A DNA stretch of 64,000 nucleotides from contig OX352773.1 of NCBI GenBank assembly GCA_947095535.1, positions 40,011,398 to 40,075,397 of the forward strand. Direction: 5' to 3'. Made by a program: the position numbers and the translations under genes. This document shows positions 1-11,989 of this stretch, in pieces. The notes under the pieces are model-generated. The model was not told the DNA's origin and did no database searches. It saw only the letters and a program-made list of their open reading frames with translations. Position 1 is the stretch's first letter. The number at the start of each line of letters is the position of its first letter. This DNA comes from Poecilobothrus nobilitatus (Eukaryota > Arthropoda > Insecta > Diptera > Dolichopodidae).

Positions 1-1781
1 TAATTAACAATTATTATTGATGTAATCATTCTCAATGTAATCATTCTCAATGTAATTTTGTTTTTTTTTTTTTTTAGTGTATTTTTACATAAAAACTATC
101 ACATATATTTAAAATAATTTTTGATTTTTTTTTTTTATTAAACACATATAGATACAAACATTCCATTTAATGTATTAAGTCAAAGTTACTTTTCCTTAAA
201 AAAAAAAAAAACATTTAAATTTAATTGTTATTTCCATATTATTTTAAATATTATGTAATTGCTGTAATCATTTAAGAAAGAAAAACAAAATCATATTATT
301 ACAAAATAAAGCACATTAAAAATTATCTATTTAATACCTGTTTTTTTTTTTTTTTTGTTTTTCTCTGTCTAATAACATTTACTACAACATTATGTAGTTT
401 GGTGTAAATTTTTTTTTTTTTTTGGGTAAATATCATATAAATGAAATGAATACATATTACCAATTTTGTAACTATAAATATAATAATTTAAAAAACCAAT
501 CCTAATTGATTGATATCATTTAATAGATGCAATTTTTTAATAGACTGAAAGACTACTTTTTGTTATTGTTGTTGTTATTTTTGTAATTGTTGTTGTTGTA
601 CATATTGGTATAAACGCGTATAAATGCTATTAAATATCTAATCACAATTTCATATACTTATTTCTTGACTACATCATTTTTATTTTAAATTCAGCCAATT
701 ATATAATATGATAAGTGAAAAAAATAACCATTTAAAGCCTCACCTCAATCACCTGTTTGAATTGTATATCGGAGTATATGTGATTATACGAGTATACATT
801 CTTTGGAATACATATGTACTCATAAGTACATCAATAAATACTTATATTATAATTAAAAATTTATTTATGGTAAGAAAATGAATTCTTAAATTTTAACTGA
901 ATTTACTATATATAGTAAGGTTGTTTGGCATTATTACACAAATACATTACATACATACATACAATTGTTTTTGTTTTTTCTTAATTCAATGAATTCCATC
1001 ATTTGATTCAAGTATGCATCTATTATCCAAAAAAATTAAAATTAACACTAAACCAGCCTTAAATAAAAAAAAAAAAAAGGTAAAACATATTTTTATTATT
1101 TGATTACTGAATTTGAAATTACATCTTGTAAAATTCGTAAATAAATTATTTTATAACCATATATAAATATTAAGAGATGATTTGAATAAAGATTGTAGTG
1201 TATGTCGTTGTCTGGCCAAAAACTAAATTAAATGTTATGTACATTTTTTTTTTTTTTTTTTAGTTAAATATATGTATTAATATATGGGGAATTAATCCTT
1301 CAGGTGAAAAATTAAAAAAAAAAAAAAAAACAAGAAAGAAAAACAAATACGATTATAAAAATAAAACAACGCGAGTTTACGTGCGGGCCATTTTAAAGTT
1401 AAAGTTAAAAAACTAATCGCTTTTGGGAAAAAAAATTTTTTTTTTTCGTATTTCAATAAATGATAAAAAAATGATATTTTTTTTTTATTATTAAATTTAC
1501 AACTATTAGAGTAAAGCTTATCTTTTTCTTAATTGTTGTTAGAACCAGTTGTTTTAAACTATGTTTTTTTTTCAGTTAAATTTAATTTTTTTTTTTTTTT
1601 GAAATTTTAAAAAAGTATAATATAATATAGTATAATGGAATTATTCAGTATAATAGATTAAAGTACATCCTGTATCTTGAAAGTTAACATTTATAATTAC
1701 ATTATACAAATGACAGTATGATACTTTTAACATTTTAAAACAACCGAAAAAAAAGAAAAATGTAAAATTCAAAAAATATTA
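1..1781. other. AT-rich non-coding DNA, no gene seen
   Basis: This stretch is poly-A/T tracts and short AT microsatellites, including a short CATA run near 949-963. I see no open frame with credible composition, no RNA gene and no repeat that I can match elsewhere in the window. Confidence 0.8.
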
Positions 1782-1915
1782 TGGGAGTCTCGGTGGACTA
1801 GAGCGTAAGAACGTATAAAATACGCTATAAACACCGAGGGAGTGTGCGTTAGAATGCCATACACATCGTAAGAATAATTCTCCCTTACGTCATTTACAGC
1901 CACGCCTGTACCTGA
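1782..1915 (+). mobile_element. tRNA-derived SINE, 3' truncated (copy 1)
   Basis: The head is tRNA-like. GGGAGTCTCGGTGG is followed by an A-box-like TGGACTAGAGCG (about 1794-1805) and a degenerate B box, GTTAGAATGCC (1848-1858, expected GTTCGAATCC). The order of segments matches the SINE at 3841-4020: shared AAGAACGTATAAAATACG, then ACACCGAGG, then a body with CATTTACAGCC. After about 1915 the similarity stops and an AT-rich stretch begins, so the 3' body and A-tail are missing. The B box carries a substitution at the invariant C, so Pol III activity is unlikely. The family assignment rests on similarity to the other copies in this window. Confidence 0.75.
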
Positions 1916-3517
1916 TATATATTATATTTACCTAATATAATACCTAAAACACAATGTGCCCTCTAGTTTTTCATAATTTACAAAAAATCCATTATGCACA
2001 TTTTTAAAAAAAATGATTAAAAATATATTTTGTTATCATTTGCAACTATATATTGTTATTTTTTTTTGACTTACCTCTATTACTCTTTAATAGCTTTAAA
2101 ATAGTCAATAAAAGCAATATCTTTAAAAGTTTAATTAAAATATTAAAAAAAAAAACTTCAAAATTATTTTGTTTTTTTACCCATTAAACTTTTTTGGCAT
2201 TCCGACTTTTGGAAACCACTGATTTTCTATGTTTTTCTATTCTATTAAAAGTAAGTACAATAAAAATAAAAAAGTAAAAAATAAAAAATAATTACAGAAA
2301 AAAAACTGACCAAAATTCAATGGAAATTTTTAATTGAAAGAAAATAAAAGGCCATTTATTACAGCTCTGTTTTTAGCTTTATATTAACTTTAAAACGTTG
2401 TTATAGTTTTTATTTTCTTTCATGTTATTGTTTTTTTTTCAACAATTAATTATAGTGAATTGTTGTCATAATATTATTATTTAACACTTTTAAACTTTAA
2501 GGCTAATTTATGATTTAACTTATCAAACCATAAAGATTTTAATGTCATTTATTGAAATTACATCTCTATATACATAATATATGCACGCGTTATATTCGTA
2601 TATGTAATATTTGTAAGAGTGAAAGAGAATGATAAAATTGGGTGTTTGATAACTTTTTTAAAAATATTAATGTTTGAATTTTTGAATTTATAAATGTAAT
2701 TTATTTATATATTCATTGCAAATAAACTGTTAAATAAGTATTCGCTTTAGGGAATTGTTTGAATTCGCCGAACAATTTTGTAATATTAAAGGTGAGCGAG
2801 CGAGTTAAAAAGATTAACAAATTTAATGACAAAAATATAAAAATTAATTACTTTTAATTTGAAAGATAAAGTAATAAAAGTTAAAATTTGTTTTTTTTTG
2901 TTGGTTATCAATATTTAATTAAAGGAAGTAGGTATACTATTTATATTTTTTTATCAATTGAATTTTATTAAAGATCGTTATTAAAAATCGTTTGTTTTAT
3001 AATGAAAATTAAAAACATTTGATAATAAAATGAAAGTGGTGCTAGACAAAATTCTATGTTTTTTTTAGATTTTCTTTTATAAGACTTTTTATTCCGAATT
3101 TAAGAACATCAAAATCAATATGGTTTATGAATCCAATTGATTTCAACATGATTTCACAAATAAGTGTTTGAATTCCGAATCGTGTAGATATTTTGAGAGA
3201 ATTTGGCGACGGTCCCCGGACGAAAACAGCTATATGGAATAACTTAGAAAATTAAAACAAAAACCAAATATTAGAATTTAAAAATTACGAGAATTATTAA
3301 AATTGTTAAAAACTGTTTCAAGTATTGGTTTTTTTTAATAGTCGTTTCTTCAAAATTCATTTTCATTTTTAATACTAGAAGATACACTGTAAGTATGTAA
3401 GTAACTGTTTCGAATATTTTTTCAATTACTAATTTTATTTTTTAAACTTATGTCATTAGTGTCAAAAAAAAAACAATTTACAACGACAAATTAGAGTTTT
3501 TTATATTTTGCCGTCAC
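1916..3517. other. AT-rich non-coding DNA, no gene seen
   Basis: Homopolymer-rich sequence. A slightly more GC-balanced patch at about 3185-3235 (GGCGACGGTCCCCGGACG) could be a worn fragment of a mobile element, but I cannot assign it. An AG|GTAAGT 8-mer on the minus strand at 2069-2076 lacks a pyrimidine tract and is not called a splice site. Confidence 0.7.
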
Positions 3518-3610
3518 TGTCTACTATATACATACATGTATATAGTATATGTATATACATGTATATGTATATACATGTACATGTATATACATACATGTAT
3601 ATAGTAGACA
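3518..3610. repeat. 93-bp palindromic alternating purine-pyrimidine tract
   Basis: The tract opens with TGTCTACTATATACAT and closes with its reverse complement, apart from one or two bases (GTATATAGTAGACA at 3597-3610). Between the arms lie ATGTATATAC/GTATATACAT units. The whole tract can fold into a long hairpin or cruciform. It may be a TA/CA/TG microsatellite that grew symmetrically or the relic of a foldback element. I see no coding or RNA-gene character. Confidence 0.75.
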
Positions 3611-3840
3611 CAGAATTGACTGAACACAGATATATTATATAGACATAAATTATATATGTATAAGATAATTTAAAATTTATAATTTTTGGCCGATTTAATT
3701 TCTATACAGTCAAGTTATTCAACTAAGCTTAATAATTTTAATTTATGGTTATGATATAATTTTAGTTGCAATAATGTTAGTTTTTTTAAAAATGTTCATT
3801 TTAGTTGTTAAAGCATCATTTTATAGTGTTAATTATTATT

Positions 3841-4020
3841 TTTTTTTTTAATGCATTTCTCTGCTACATAAATGTGGACAGGAAATTACACCTTCCTGTT
3901 CAGGCTGTAAATGTCTTGAGGGGGAATAACTCTTACGACGTGTGTGGGTTTCGAAACCACACTTCCTCGGTGTTTAGATCGTATTTTATACGTTCTTACC
4001 CATTAGGCCACCGACGTCCC
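3841..4020 (-). mobile_element. tRNA-derived SINE with perfect 16-bp target-site duplication (copy 2)
   Basis: Read on the minus strand, the element starts at 4020 with GGGACGTCGGTGG. It has an A box TGGCCTAATGGG (complement of 4000-4011) and a B box around GGTTTCGAAACCC (complement of 3947-3959), then a tRNA-unrelated body, and ends in an A-rich tail (complement of 3841-3850). It is flanked exactly by AGTGTTAATTATTATT at 3825-3840 and 4021-4036, a perfect 16-bp duplication. That is the mark of LINE-mediated insertion and implies a fairly recent event. Between the boxes it carries the small inverted repeat CGTAT-AAA-ATACG, shared with copy 1 but absent from copy 3. A 98-codon open frame across it is a chance product of the inserted sequence. 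Confidence 0.92.
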
Positions 4021-4036
4021 AGTGTTAATTATTATT

Positions 4037-7000
4037 ATGTAATCGTAATTTTTGATACTTATCTACTTCTTTTTTTGGTCTTTTCATATAGTTTTCTGTA
4101 AATATAAAAAGAACCTAGTCCTTTTATTTTTAATGAAGTTATCCCTATCCGCAGAAAACATTTTTTTAAATAGGACACGTGGTGCTTATGAAAATTTCTA
4201 AAAATAAATATCATTTATACAGCCCTCCTGTTAAATTTCGTTTTCATTTTTATAAAAATACAGTATATTTAGTAGTAAAATATACATTTTATATGTATGG
4301 GCTTATGTAACTTTTATTATAAAATTCTGAATATTTTAAAAAGAAAAACTTTCATAAAGTATAGTTTATTTATTACAAATTAATATTTTTTTTATTTACA
4401 ACGACTTTCGTTTTAAGTCTGTATAAATCCTTAAATTATTAAATGACATTTTATATAAAAAAATATAAAAAAATTTGTAATATTTATTAAAATTTTCCGA
4501 AAAATTGCATGTTAAAATTTATGTCTTTAAAATTATATTTCTACAACTTAGAAATGTTTTTTGTTTTTTGTATAGTTTATGCATCAATAAAATATTTAAG
4601 TTAATCTTATCTCAGTTTTTTTATTTTATTTTAAAATAATCTTTTTAGAAAATTATTTATAGTTTTTAAATTTGATTGTCTATATATACCTACATATACC
4701 TACATATAGATACCCACATTTTATTTATTTATTTATATATTTTGGTTCCCACGCCAATACTACAATGGCATATAAGAAAATAAATCAAAGTTTTCTTTTC
4801 AGATTTTGGTTTGAGGTGCAAGATGTATTAAATTATAATAATTACATTAATTATTTTGTTTACATTATATTATTATACATATTTTATATAATATTTTAAT
4901 TTGACTGAGGTTTGAAGTTTGAACCACAAGATTTTTCAACTGAAAAATTGGCGACTTATGCAATACACCATTAGTCAGATTTTAAACCACTAAAAAGTCA
5001 GTTATAATTAATTGAATTTGAGCTTTAATAAATTTTGCATGTTGTGTTTTTTTGAAACCATATGCCATCTCATGTGTTCTCTAAAATTGATAACTGTGTA
5101 CGTACGATGTAGTTAAATTTATAAATATACATTAAATTTCTTTCTTCAAAATGTCTTTTCAAATTTTCCTACCCATTATCTATAATTCAAAATTTCCCAA
5201 TTTCTATTTCCATAAGAATTCTTTCCACATCCGTATCTTGTATATTATTTCTATTAAAAAGATCTTAAAGTAAAGGTGATGGTTTTGATCAATTAAAGTT
5301 CAACACTATCTGAAGTGTTGGAACACTATGTTCCAATTTCTATGGATGACTTTTGAAGTTTTCTACCGACCATTGTAACTTGCCTTTTAAAGAAAAATTA
5401 GACTTTAATTTTCTTAATATACATACAACAAAGCTTCAATGTATGTTTCGAATTTGAATAAGTATGTCTAATAAAATTTGGCTGTTATTTACCCCATGCA
5501 GACTGTTATTTACAACATAAAGAACTATTATTTACAACAGACATTTTAAAGCAATTCAATCAAATTGAAATGCATTAAAAAGTTTTATTAAAAAATATTT
5601 TATTTTTCTTTATAAGAATCATAAAATATTGGATTAAATTTATTGTGTGTTGTTGGTTGCAGCTGTCTTTTTATACTAAATACTTATAAATACATATTTC
5701 AACAATTTTTGTACAGTAAAAAAAGTAAAAATAACAACAATATATGGTATAAATAGCAATAAAAATGATAAAACATTTGATCTGTAACAATCTACAAACA
5801 TTTGATTCTGTTCTGACCAATACAAAACCACAAAAAAGGAAAACACAAAAACCAAAAAAAAAAAAAAAAAAAAATCCAGTTTCGTGTAAAATTTAAATTT
5901 AATAAAAAAAACTATTTAATATCTTGTGGGCTGTTTTAATAATATATGCAGTAGTAGCAAAACTTTAGATTCTAACAAATTGCAAAACAATTAAACGTAA
6001 AATTTACTTTTAAATTTATTCTATGCGTATATCCGAGAACGAGAGATCAATGCTTTTACAAAAATATAACTTATATACATTAGCACTTGCATTTTTTATA
6101 TTATTTTTTTATTATAATGTTTTTGTTTTTTTTTTATAAAAGAAGGTGAAAATTAAAACAAAAAAAAAATTTAAATAGGTACATAAAACAATGCCAGCCT
6201 TATGCTTTTTTTTTTTTAAATTCTTTTAAGTTTTGATCTTTTATATTTTCTAGAGTTAAAATTTTAGATTAAATGTGGATGGATATAAAGTTAACTACTG
6301 TAATAAATAAAAAAAATATTAAAACAATAAAAATGGGAAAAATAAAAATTAATTTCTACTTACTTATAAAATAAAATTTAAGAACTCAATAATTTTTTTT
6401 TTTTTTACTATAGTAACGAGGCAAATTTTTTGTATATTAATGTGTTCTAAGATAAATTTTAGTCTCTTAATACAAGTTCTTAACACCTGATGATCATATA
6501 ATATTACAAAATTATTGTATCTATATAATATTTACAGTGAGGGTAATTTATTTATTGTATAATCTGAAAACATACTGGTTTTTTTAATTAATTGCATACA
6601 TTAAGGCGCTAATGTAATATATCAAGGAATATTTTCTTTAGGTTGGTATAATTTGTACGGTTTCTTATGCTAGCAGCCTATAGTAAGAGTTATCCGTTTA
6701 CTATAAAAGGTATAGTAAGTTATCGGGTCAGTTCCGTGATAAAAGTGGTTTAGTTCTTGTTTCTTATAGTCTTGAAGATTACCATTTTATTAGATAACAA
6801 AAAAAGAATTTATAGTGTTAAAATATATTATAAAAAAAAATTAAGAATATGTAGGTAATAGTTTGATCAACAAATGTGTATGTGTATGAAAACTTAATAT
6901 GTATAGTTGAAATGTTACCAGTTTTACTGTTCATTTGGCTTATAATATTTAACTGTCAAATTTAGCACTATGTTTTTAAGGTGCATATTAGATATTTGTC

Positions 7001-7594
7001 ATATTTTACAAAATTAATAATAGGTTTTGGGAAATTTTTTGTTAATTTCATCGGATAGTGGAAATTTTTCCTTTGTTTTCTTTGAAATCAAAAAAAATTC
7101 ATAACAATCCTTGCAAATAAATAATATTATTTATATTAAATCGGCATTATTTCAAATATTAAAACAAAAATATAATTTTACACGATTTTTAGCTGCCTTC
7201 ACTGTATTATTGTAATATTTTAGATTTTTATTTTAAGATTTTATTCTTTATTAACACCATTAAATATATCTATTGTATAATAACTCATATGTGCCCGGTT
7301 ATCTTTAAAATTATAATCTCAGAGGTTTTTGTTTATAATATTATGTTCTCATTGTTATTATTATAATAATATACTTAATATAAATTGCATTTTAAAAATT
7401 TTCCTTATATTTTTTTTTTTTGTTTACCACCATTTTCAATTGTAAAATATTTTATATCTTTTATTTTATCTATAGTATATAGCATTGAATAAAATCTTAA
7501 TATAGCTATAATAAATATATATACATACATCGTATTTTTTGGCTGAAGTGAGATATTTTCAAAGTACATTGCGAATAGACATATATCCCTTTTA
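4037..7594. other. AT-rich non-coding DNA with one double hairpin
   Basis: No gene is recognisable. The stretch holds poly-A/T tracts, the overlapping hairpins at 5301-5336 (listed separately), and scattered TATA/ATGT runs. Open frames here are short and composed mainly of F, L, I, K, N and Y, as expected from AT-rich noise. Confidence 0.75.
5301..5336. repeat. two overlapping short hairpins
   Basis: CAACACT-ATCTGA-AGTGTTG (5301-5320) is a 7-bp stem with a 6-nt loop. It overlaps TTGGAAC-ACTAT-GTTCCAA (5318-5336), a 7-bp stem with a 5-nt loop. The two share three bases, so they are mutually exclusive in full. No T-run suggests a Pol III terminator. Function unknown; chance is possible. Confidence 0.5.
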
Positions 7595-7840
7595 TTAAAC
7601 ATTTTCCGTTTTTTTTTTAACTTCGGATATAAAGAAAGCAGGAAAATCGTTGTTCAATTCATCATAGTATATTATCAATAATGAAGTAATACCTATTACA
7701 ACAAGGTGATCCATTCGTTTGTGATCATGATCCAGTGTTTTAATTTCTTTGTAGTCAACCGCTAACTTTTGTTTTCTTGTTTTATTAATTTTTATCCAAA
7801 AGGAAGGTGAAAATTTTCGAAATGAACCTAAAAGTAACAT
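7595..7840 (-). other. 81-codon open frame of unknown origin
   Basis: The frame runs from an ATG at 7840 to a stop at 7595-7597, with an in-frame stop just upstream. The middle of the predicted peptide has balanced, charged composition (for example TLDHDHKRMDH), unlike the F/K/N-rich frames typical of this window, and the DNA here is less AT-rich than its surroundings. It lies about 150 bp before a LINE fragment on the opposite strand. I do not recognise a family. It may be a worn piece of a transposon protein or chance. I see no splice sites, no promoter and no second exon. Confidence 0.25.
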
Positions 7841-7984
7841 GCATACGTTTTACTTGCGTAATCCTCTCTCTTTCAAACCAAAAAAAAAAAAAAGGTTCGG
7901 AAGTTTCAAATAAATCTTTTGTTTGGTTTGGGGCAAAAAAGGTTGAAATAGCAAATTAGGAAATGAGATAGGGAGCTTTATACA

Positions 7985-8297
7985 AAAGAAAATGACGGTT
8001 CATGCAGATTTCGTCAAGAAGAAAACGAAACTCCGGGGCATATACTCAAAAACTGCGATGCTTTACTCGGAGTAAGATATGGGAACCTAAGAGCGTATTG
8101 CTTTGCCGAAGATGAACTGCGAGCAATAAACCTTATAAAATTTTTTACTTTTACTTCTTAGAGACAGCTGTAAGACTGACAGAAGTATTATAAATGTAGA
8201 TAAAATCCACAACACGTAGTAAAAGGGGGAACACAATCGATCTACATTAAAAGGTCTCAGTGTCATTTATACCTCTTAAATAACAACCTAATCTAAT
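7985..8297 (+). mobile_element. 3' end of a LINE (non-LTR retrotransposon) ORF2, with 3'UTR and tail
   Basis: From 7991 the frame reads a C-terminal zinc-knuckle block typical of I/R1/Jockey-group LINEs: CRFR then EENETPGHILKNC, where families of this kind have C-x2-C, then ETP-x-H, then C. The second cysteine is replaced by arginine (CRFR). The frame continues to a TAG at 8159-8161. After it come a short 3'UTR (GGGGGAACACAATCGATCTA around 8225-8244) and a CCTAATCTAATCTAA tail (8287-8301), the type of short tandem tail seen at LINE 3' ends. The copy is 5'-truncated and non-functional. The exact clade is uncertain. Confidence 0.82.
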
Positions 8298-8899
8298 CTA
8301 AACGGCATTAATTTGGCAAATGTAGGAAAGTAGGAAATAAGTTTAAAATAATAACATCAATAACAATATCAATAGAAAGATTATACTTATAGCATATTTC
8401 TTAGAAGAATTTATAAATCTTAAAAAATTGTACACTTACGATACAAAGTAATAGAAACCCTAAAAAAGAAGATTTGGTATAATATAAGTAATATATAAGT
8501 AATACGGATAATACTAAAAAAAAATCAAGATTACCTATTATGGATTATATCGGTATAAGTATTGTAATAAAAAAGGATATATATATATCGTATACATATA
8601 TACATTTAACATTATAAAAGTTACTCGCATTCACATTAATCTGCACATATTATATATATAAGAAGGATTATTGATATAAAAAAGTATTTTAAATACCTAT
8701 AGCTATATTTACTCTTTTTTCGGTGAAGATACAAAAGGATTTGAACTTATAACAACAATAAATTATACATATATGTACACACATGTATATAAGATTTATA
8801 TAATATATTTAGAGGGAATGTTATATATATATGCATAAGAATAGGTTTAATATAACAACAACTTTGTAAACATTAAGGATATAATCATGTATATATTAA

Positions 8900-8932
<33 letters not shown>

Positions 8933-10464
8933 TATACTATAAAATAAAGTATTTACAAAATAATAAAAAATTAAAAGTGGTATGATTGAATATGTAGCAA
9001 GTGAATGAATGAGTGCTGATAATTTTACAATTTACAAAAAAAACATTTTAACATAATCAAAAAATATATAAGATATAAATTGAAGTCTTATACACATTCT
9101 ATATTAGTACTTTTTTATATATATAGATATAAAATGTTTTACTCGATTCAAAAATAACCTAAGATCTAATACTAATAAGTATATGTTTTTTTAAGTTTAT
9201 TTTGTTAAGTTTTTCTTTTACTATTAATTGATTTCCGTTTTTCTTTTAGTTTTTTCTTGTTATTATATGCTTTTATTTTGTACTTGAACTCGTATTTTTT
9301 TTTTTATTTCAATCAGTTCTAGTAACGCCTGTTTTTACATTAAATGTTATTCAACCTTTAAACATCATCGTTCATCTTTTCATTCATCCCATATTTTTTA
9401 TTAATCGTACCTAGACCTACTATATAATATATATATGTATATGTACATTCTGAATTGTTATACTTTAAGATTTATGTTTAATGGATCATAAATTCGATAC
9501 GAGTCTTTTTGAATCGGATTCTTAACTGATGTTTATTTCTATATGGTTCTTTACATTGGTTGGTATGGTTTGGTACATTTTAAAGCGAGAAATAAAAATG
9601 GATAGGATAGTAAAATAATTTTTTTTTTCTCGACGTAGATTATTTTTTCTGAGCCTCATAAAAATTTTTACTTAATTTTTCTTTGTATTTGTATCTTCTC
9701 GCGTTCACCCCATAAAATTTTGAATTCAAAAAAGAAGAATGGAATCCATGCATCATACATAATTTGGAGGAAAGAGGGAATAAAACAAAAGTAAAAATTG
9801 GATTCGAAAAGATTCGTGTGGAAATATGTAATGAATAAATGTAAAAAGATTCACACATACCCGCACCTATTCTTCAATTTTTCATCACATTTTTTTTGTT
9901 TTTAATTTTCAACAATTTTAAATTCTTAGAAGAAAAATTACTTTTACTTTAAAAGCAATGTGAACAACATGGAAAAAAGGCAAATATTATGTAGGTAGGT
10001 GATTTTCGAGACATTTTAATGATAAACATGAACTGTATATAATAGCTTAGATATACAAAAAAAAAAACAAAAAAAAAAAATTTTAAATTGATTTCTTCTT
10101 AGGGGATTTATGAATGCAATTTTTTCCTGCTTCCTTTTTTCAGGATTTATTTTATTCTGTATATTTTATTCTTTTATATGTATATATAGGGTTATTTTGT
10201 ATATTATTTCTAACTTAACATAAAAAAATATATTTATAAGAAAATCTAAAGTACATATTATAGTACAAGTAATACAGAATCAATGGTTTTAATAATGATA
10301 AAGTACATAATATATACATAATATATGTACAATATATATAGGAATAATAATGCATTTTTAAAAATAGAAGAACACATGTATATATGTATAACGAAATAAA
10401 AAAGATAATTGTTTTAACATTTGAAATTTAGTATAAGTATAAGGTGGTATAAGCTATGATAGTG
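8298..10464. other. AT-rich non-coding DNA with microsatellites
   Basis: Contains a perfect (TATG)7 run at 8903-8930, many TATATG/ATGTAT alternations and poly-T tracts. A 72-codon minus-strand open frame (9640-9858) has no recognisable motif and is treated as chance. No RNA gene is seen. Confidence 0.75.
8903..8930. repeat. (TATG)7 microsatellite
   Basis: Seven uninterrupted TATG units flanked by further TATATA alternation. Likely length-polymorphic. Confidence 0.95.
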
Positions 10465-10466
10465 TA

Positions 10467-10841
10467 CAGTGGCTTACAAATTTTTTTTTATAATTCAAAA
10501 TTTTAATTTGTTTTTTTTTTCAAATTTCAATTAAGAGTTTTTTTTTTAAATATTAAAAGTTGAGATCAAAAAAATAAATTTTTTTTTGAATTATAAAGAA
10601 GGAAATCGAAATATTGTTTTATTAACTTTTTTTTTACGATTTTTATGTTAATCGATTTTAGAATAAAAAAGAACAAGAACAACGTAAATAGAAAATGTGT
10701 TGGTAACTGGTTTTTAATATGAAAGACCAAAGTGTTTATATAAACTTTCCAGTTCAAATTATAGTTTTAATATGACAATTTTTTAATAAATGTAAAATAA
10801 AATTGTACTTTTTTATAAGCATATAGTTTTGTAAGCCACTG
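10467..10841. mobile_element. Tc1/mariner-type MITE, 375 bp
   Basis: The left end CAGTGGCTTACAAA (10467-10480) and right end TTTGTAAGCCACTG (10828-10841) are perfect 14-bp terminal inverted repeats. They are flanked by TA on both sides (10465-10466 and 10842-10843), the target duplication of Tc1/mariner transposons, and the terminal CAGTGG is also typical of Tc1-like ends. The interior is AT-rich with no transposase motif that I can see, so it is a non-autonomous element. A 63-codon frame inside it is not credible as a gene. Perfect termini suggest moderate age at most. Confidence 0.9.
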
Positions 10842-10843
10842 TA

Positions 10844-11919
10844 TTTGAGATGACTTTAGAACAAAAAAAAATTATGTTGAGTATTTAGATCAGATTACAA
10901 ATTGTTAAGATTTAAATAGTTAGCTCCGATAGAAACTATTATAAATATTAAGTATATATATATATATATATATAGATGTATATGTTATGTTAAGTTTTAT
11001 ATATTATTTCAAAATCTATGTATAAGTAATTCATTTTGATTATATGATTTTACTGTTTTATTGTTTAAGTACTTTTAATAAGACATTTTCAATAAGTAAC
11101 TAGTTTTGCAAATGATAAGAACAGTAAGATAATACATACATATACATATGCAATATGTATAAACTTATATGTAATTATTGTGGTTATAAATTTAAGATGA
11201 CAGAATTGTTTTATATTTTTCTTGTTATTTAAATTTAATAGCATTTCTATATATGACAAAAACAAAAACACAAGTCAAAAAGTCAATTTTAGGAATTGAA
11301 GTTTGACTTTTAAATTTTTTATCAGCATGAAAATCAGTTCTAATAAAATATTCACTAATATTTATCTTAGTTTTATTAATTTTTTTGCTGTTTTTTTCTT
11401 GTGAAAATTTTATTGAATTAGAGTTAAAAGGAAAATATCGAAAATATCGAAAATTCAAAATATTATCTATATATTAAATTAATGATGACATCAATTTTTT
11501 TTTTTTTTTTTTTCTTTAATGTCAAATTCAATATAAATTTGCATTAACTTTAAAGAAATTTTCTAAAAAATATTGACAAGATATAAAAGCAAAAATTAAA
11601 AGATAATTTTTGATTTTTTATTGTAATTGAAAGAAGAAAGAAATAATTTCTGTCAATGTGTTTTTTTTTTTGATTTATATTTTATATGAGTTTTAAAGTG
11701 GTCTAAACGAATTTTTAACGTTTTTTCTTTTTTCTGAAATAATGGAAATAATAATCTTGGTCTGATTGAGTTGAGTCAATAATTCTTTGTTAAGTTTGAT
11801 CAAGAATTTAAGAAATATTGGAGTAATTTGATTTGGAAAGATAATTTTAATGTATCTTGATTTTTACTTTAAGGATCCTTTTTCTTAATTTAAAAACTAT
11901 TTAAAAGAAAATTTATTTT
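10844..11919. other. AT-rich non-coding DNA, no gene seen
   Basis: Contains a (TA)11 run at 10953-10974 and poly-T tracts. Two overlapping minus-strand open frames (11089-11458) are low in complexity and show no motif. Confidence 0.75.
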
Positions 11920-11989
11920 CACCAGGATCTTCTATCACCAGTATCTTCTATCAGGCAGGATCTTCTATAAGGCACCAGGATCTTCTATC
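11920..11989. repeat. minisatellite, about four units of a 16-20 bp repeat
   Basis: The core GGATCTTCTAT (once GTATCTTCTAT) occurs four times, each preceded by CACCA, CAGGCA or AAGGCACCA. Unit length varies from 16 to about 20 bp because of small insertions. It is much more GC-rich than its flanks. No coding frame runs through the array with flanking support. Confidence 0.85.

Noticed and set aside
2069..2076. minus-strand AG|GTAAGT
   Set aside because: The upstream minus-strand sequence is purine-rich (AAGAGTAATAGAG), with no acceptor.
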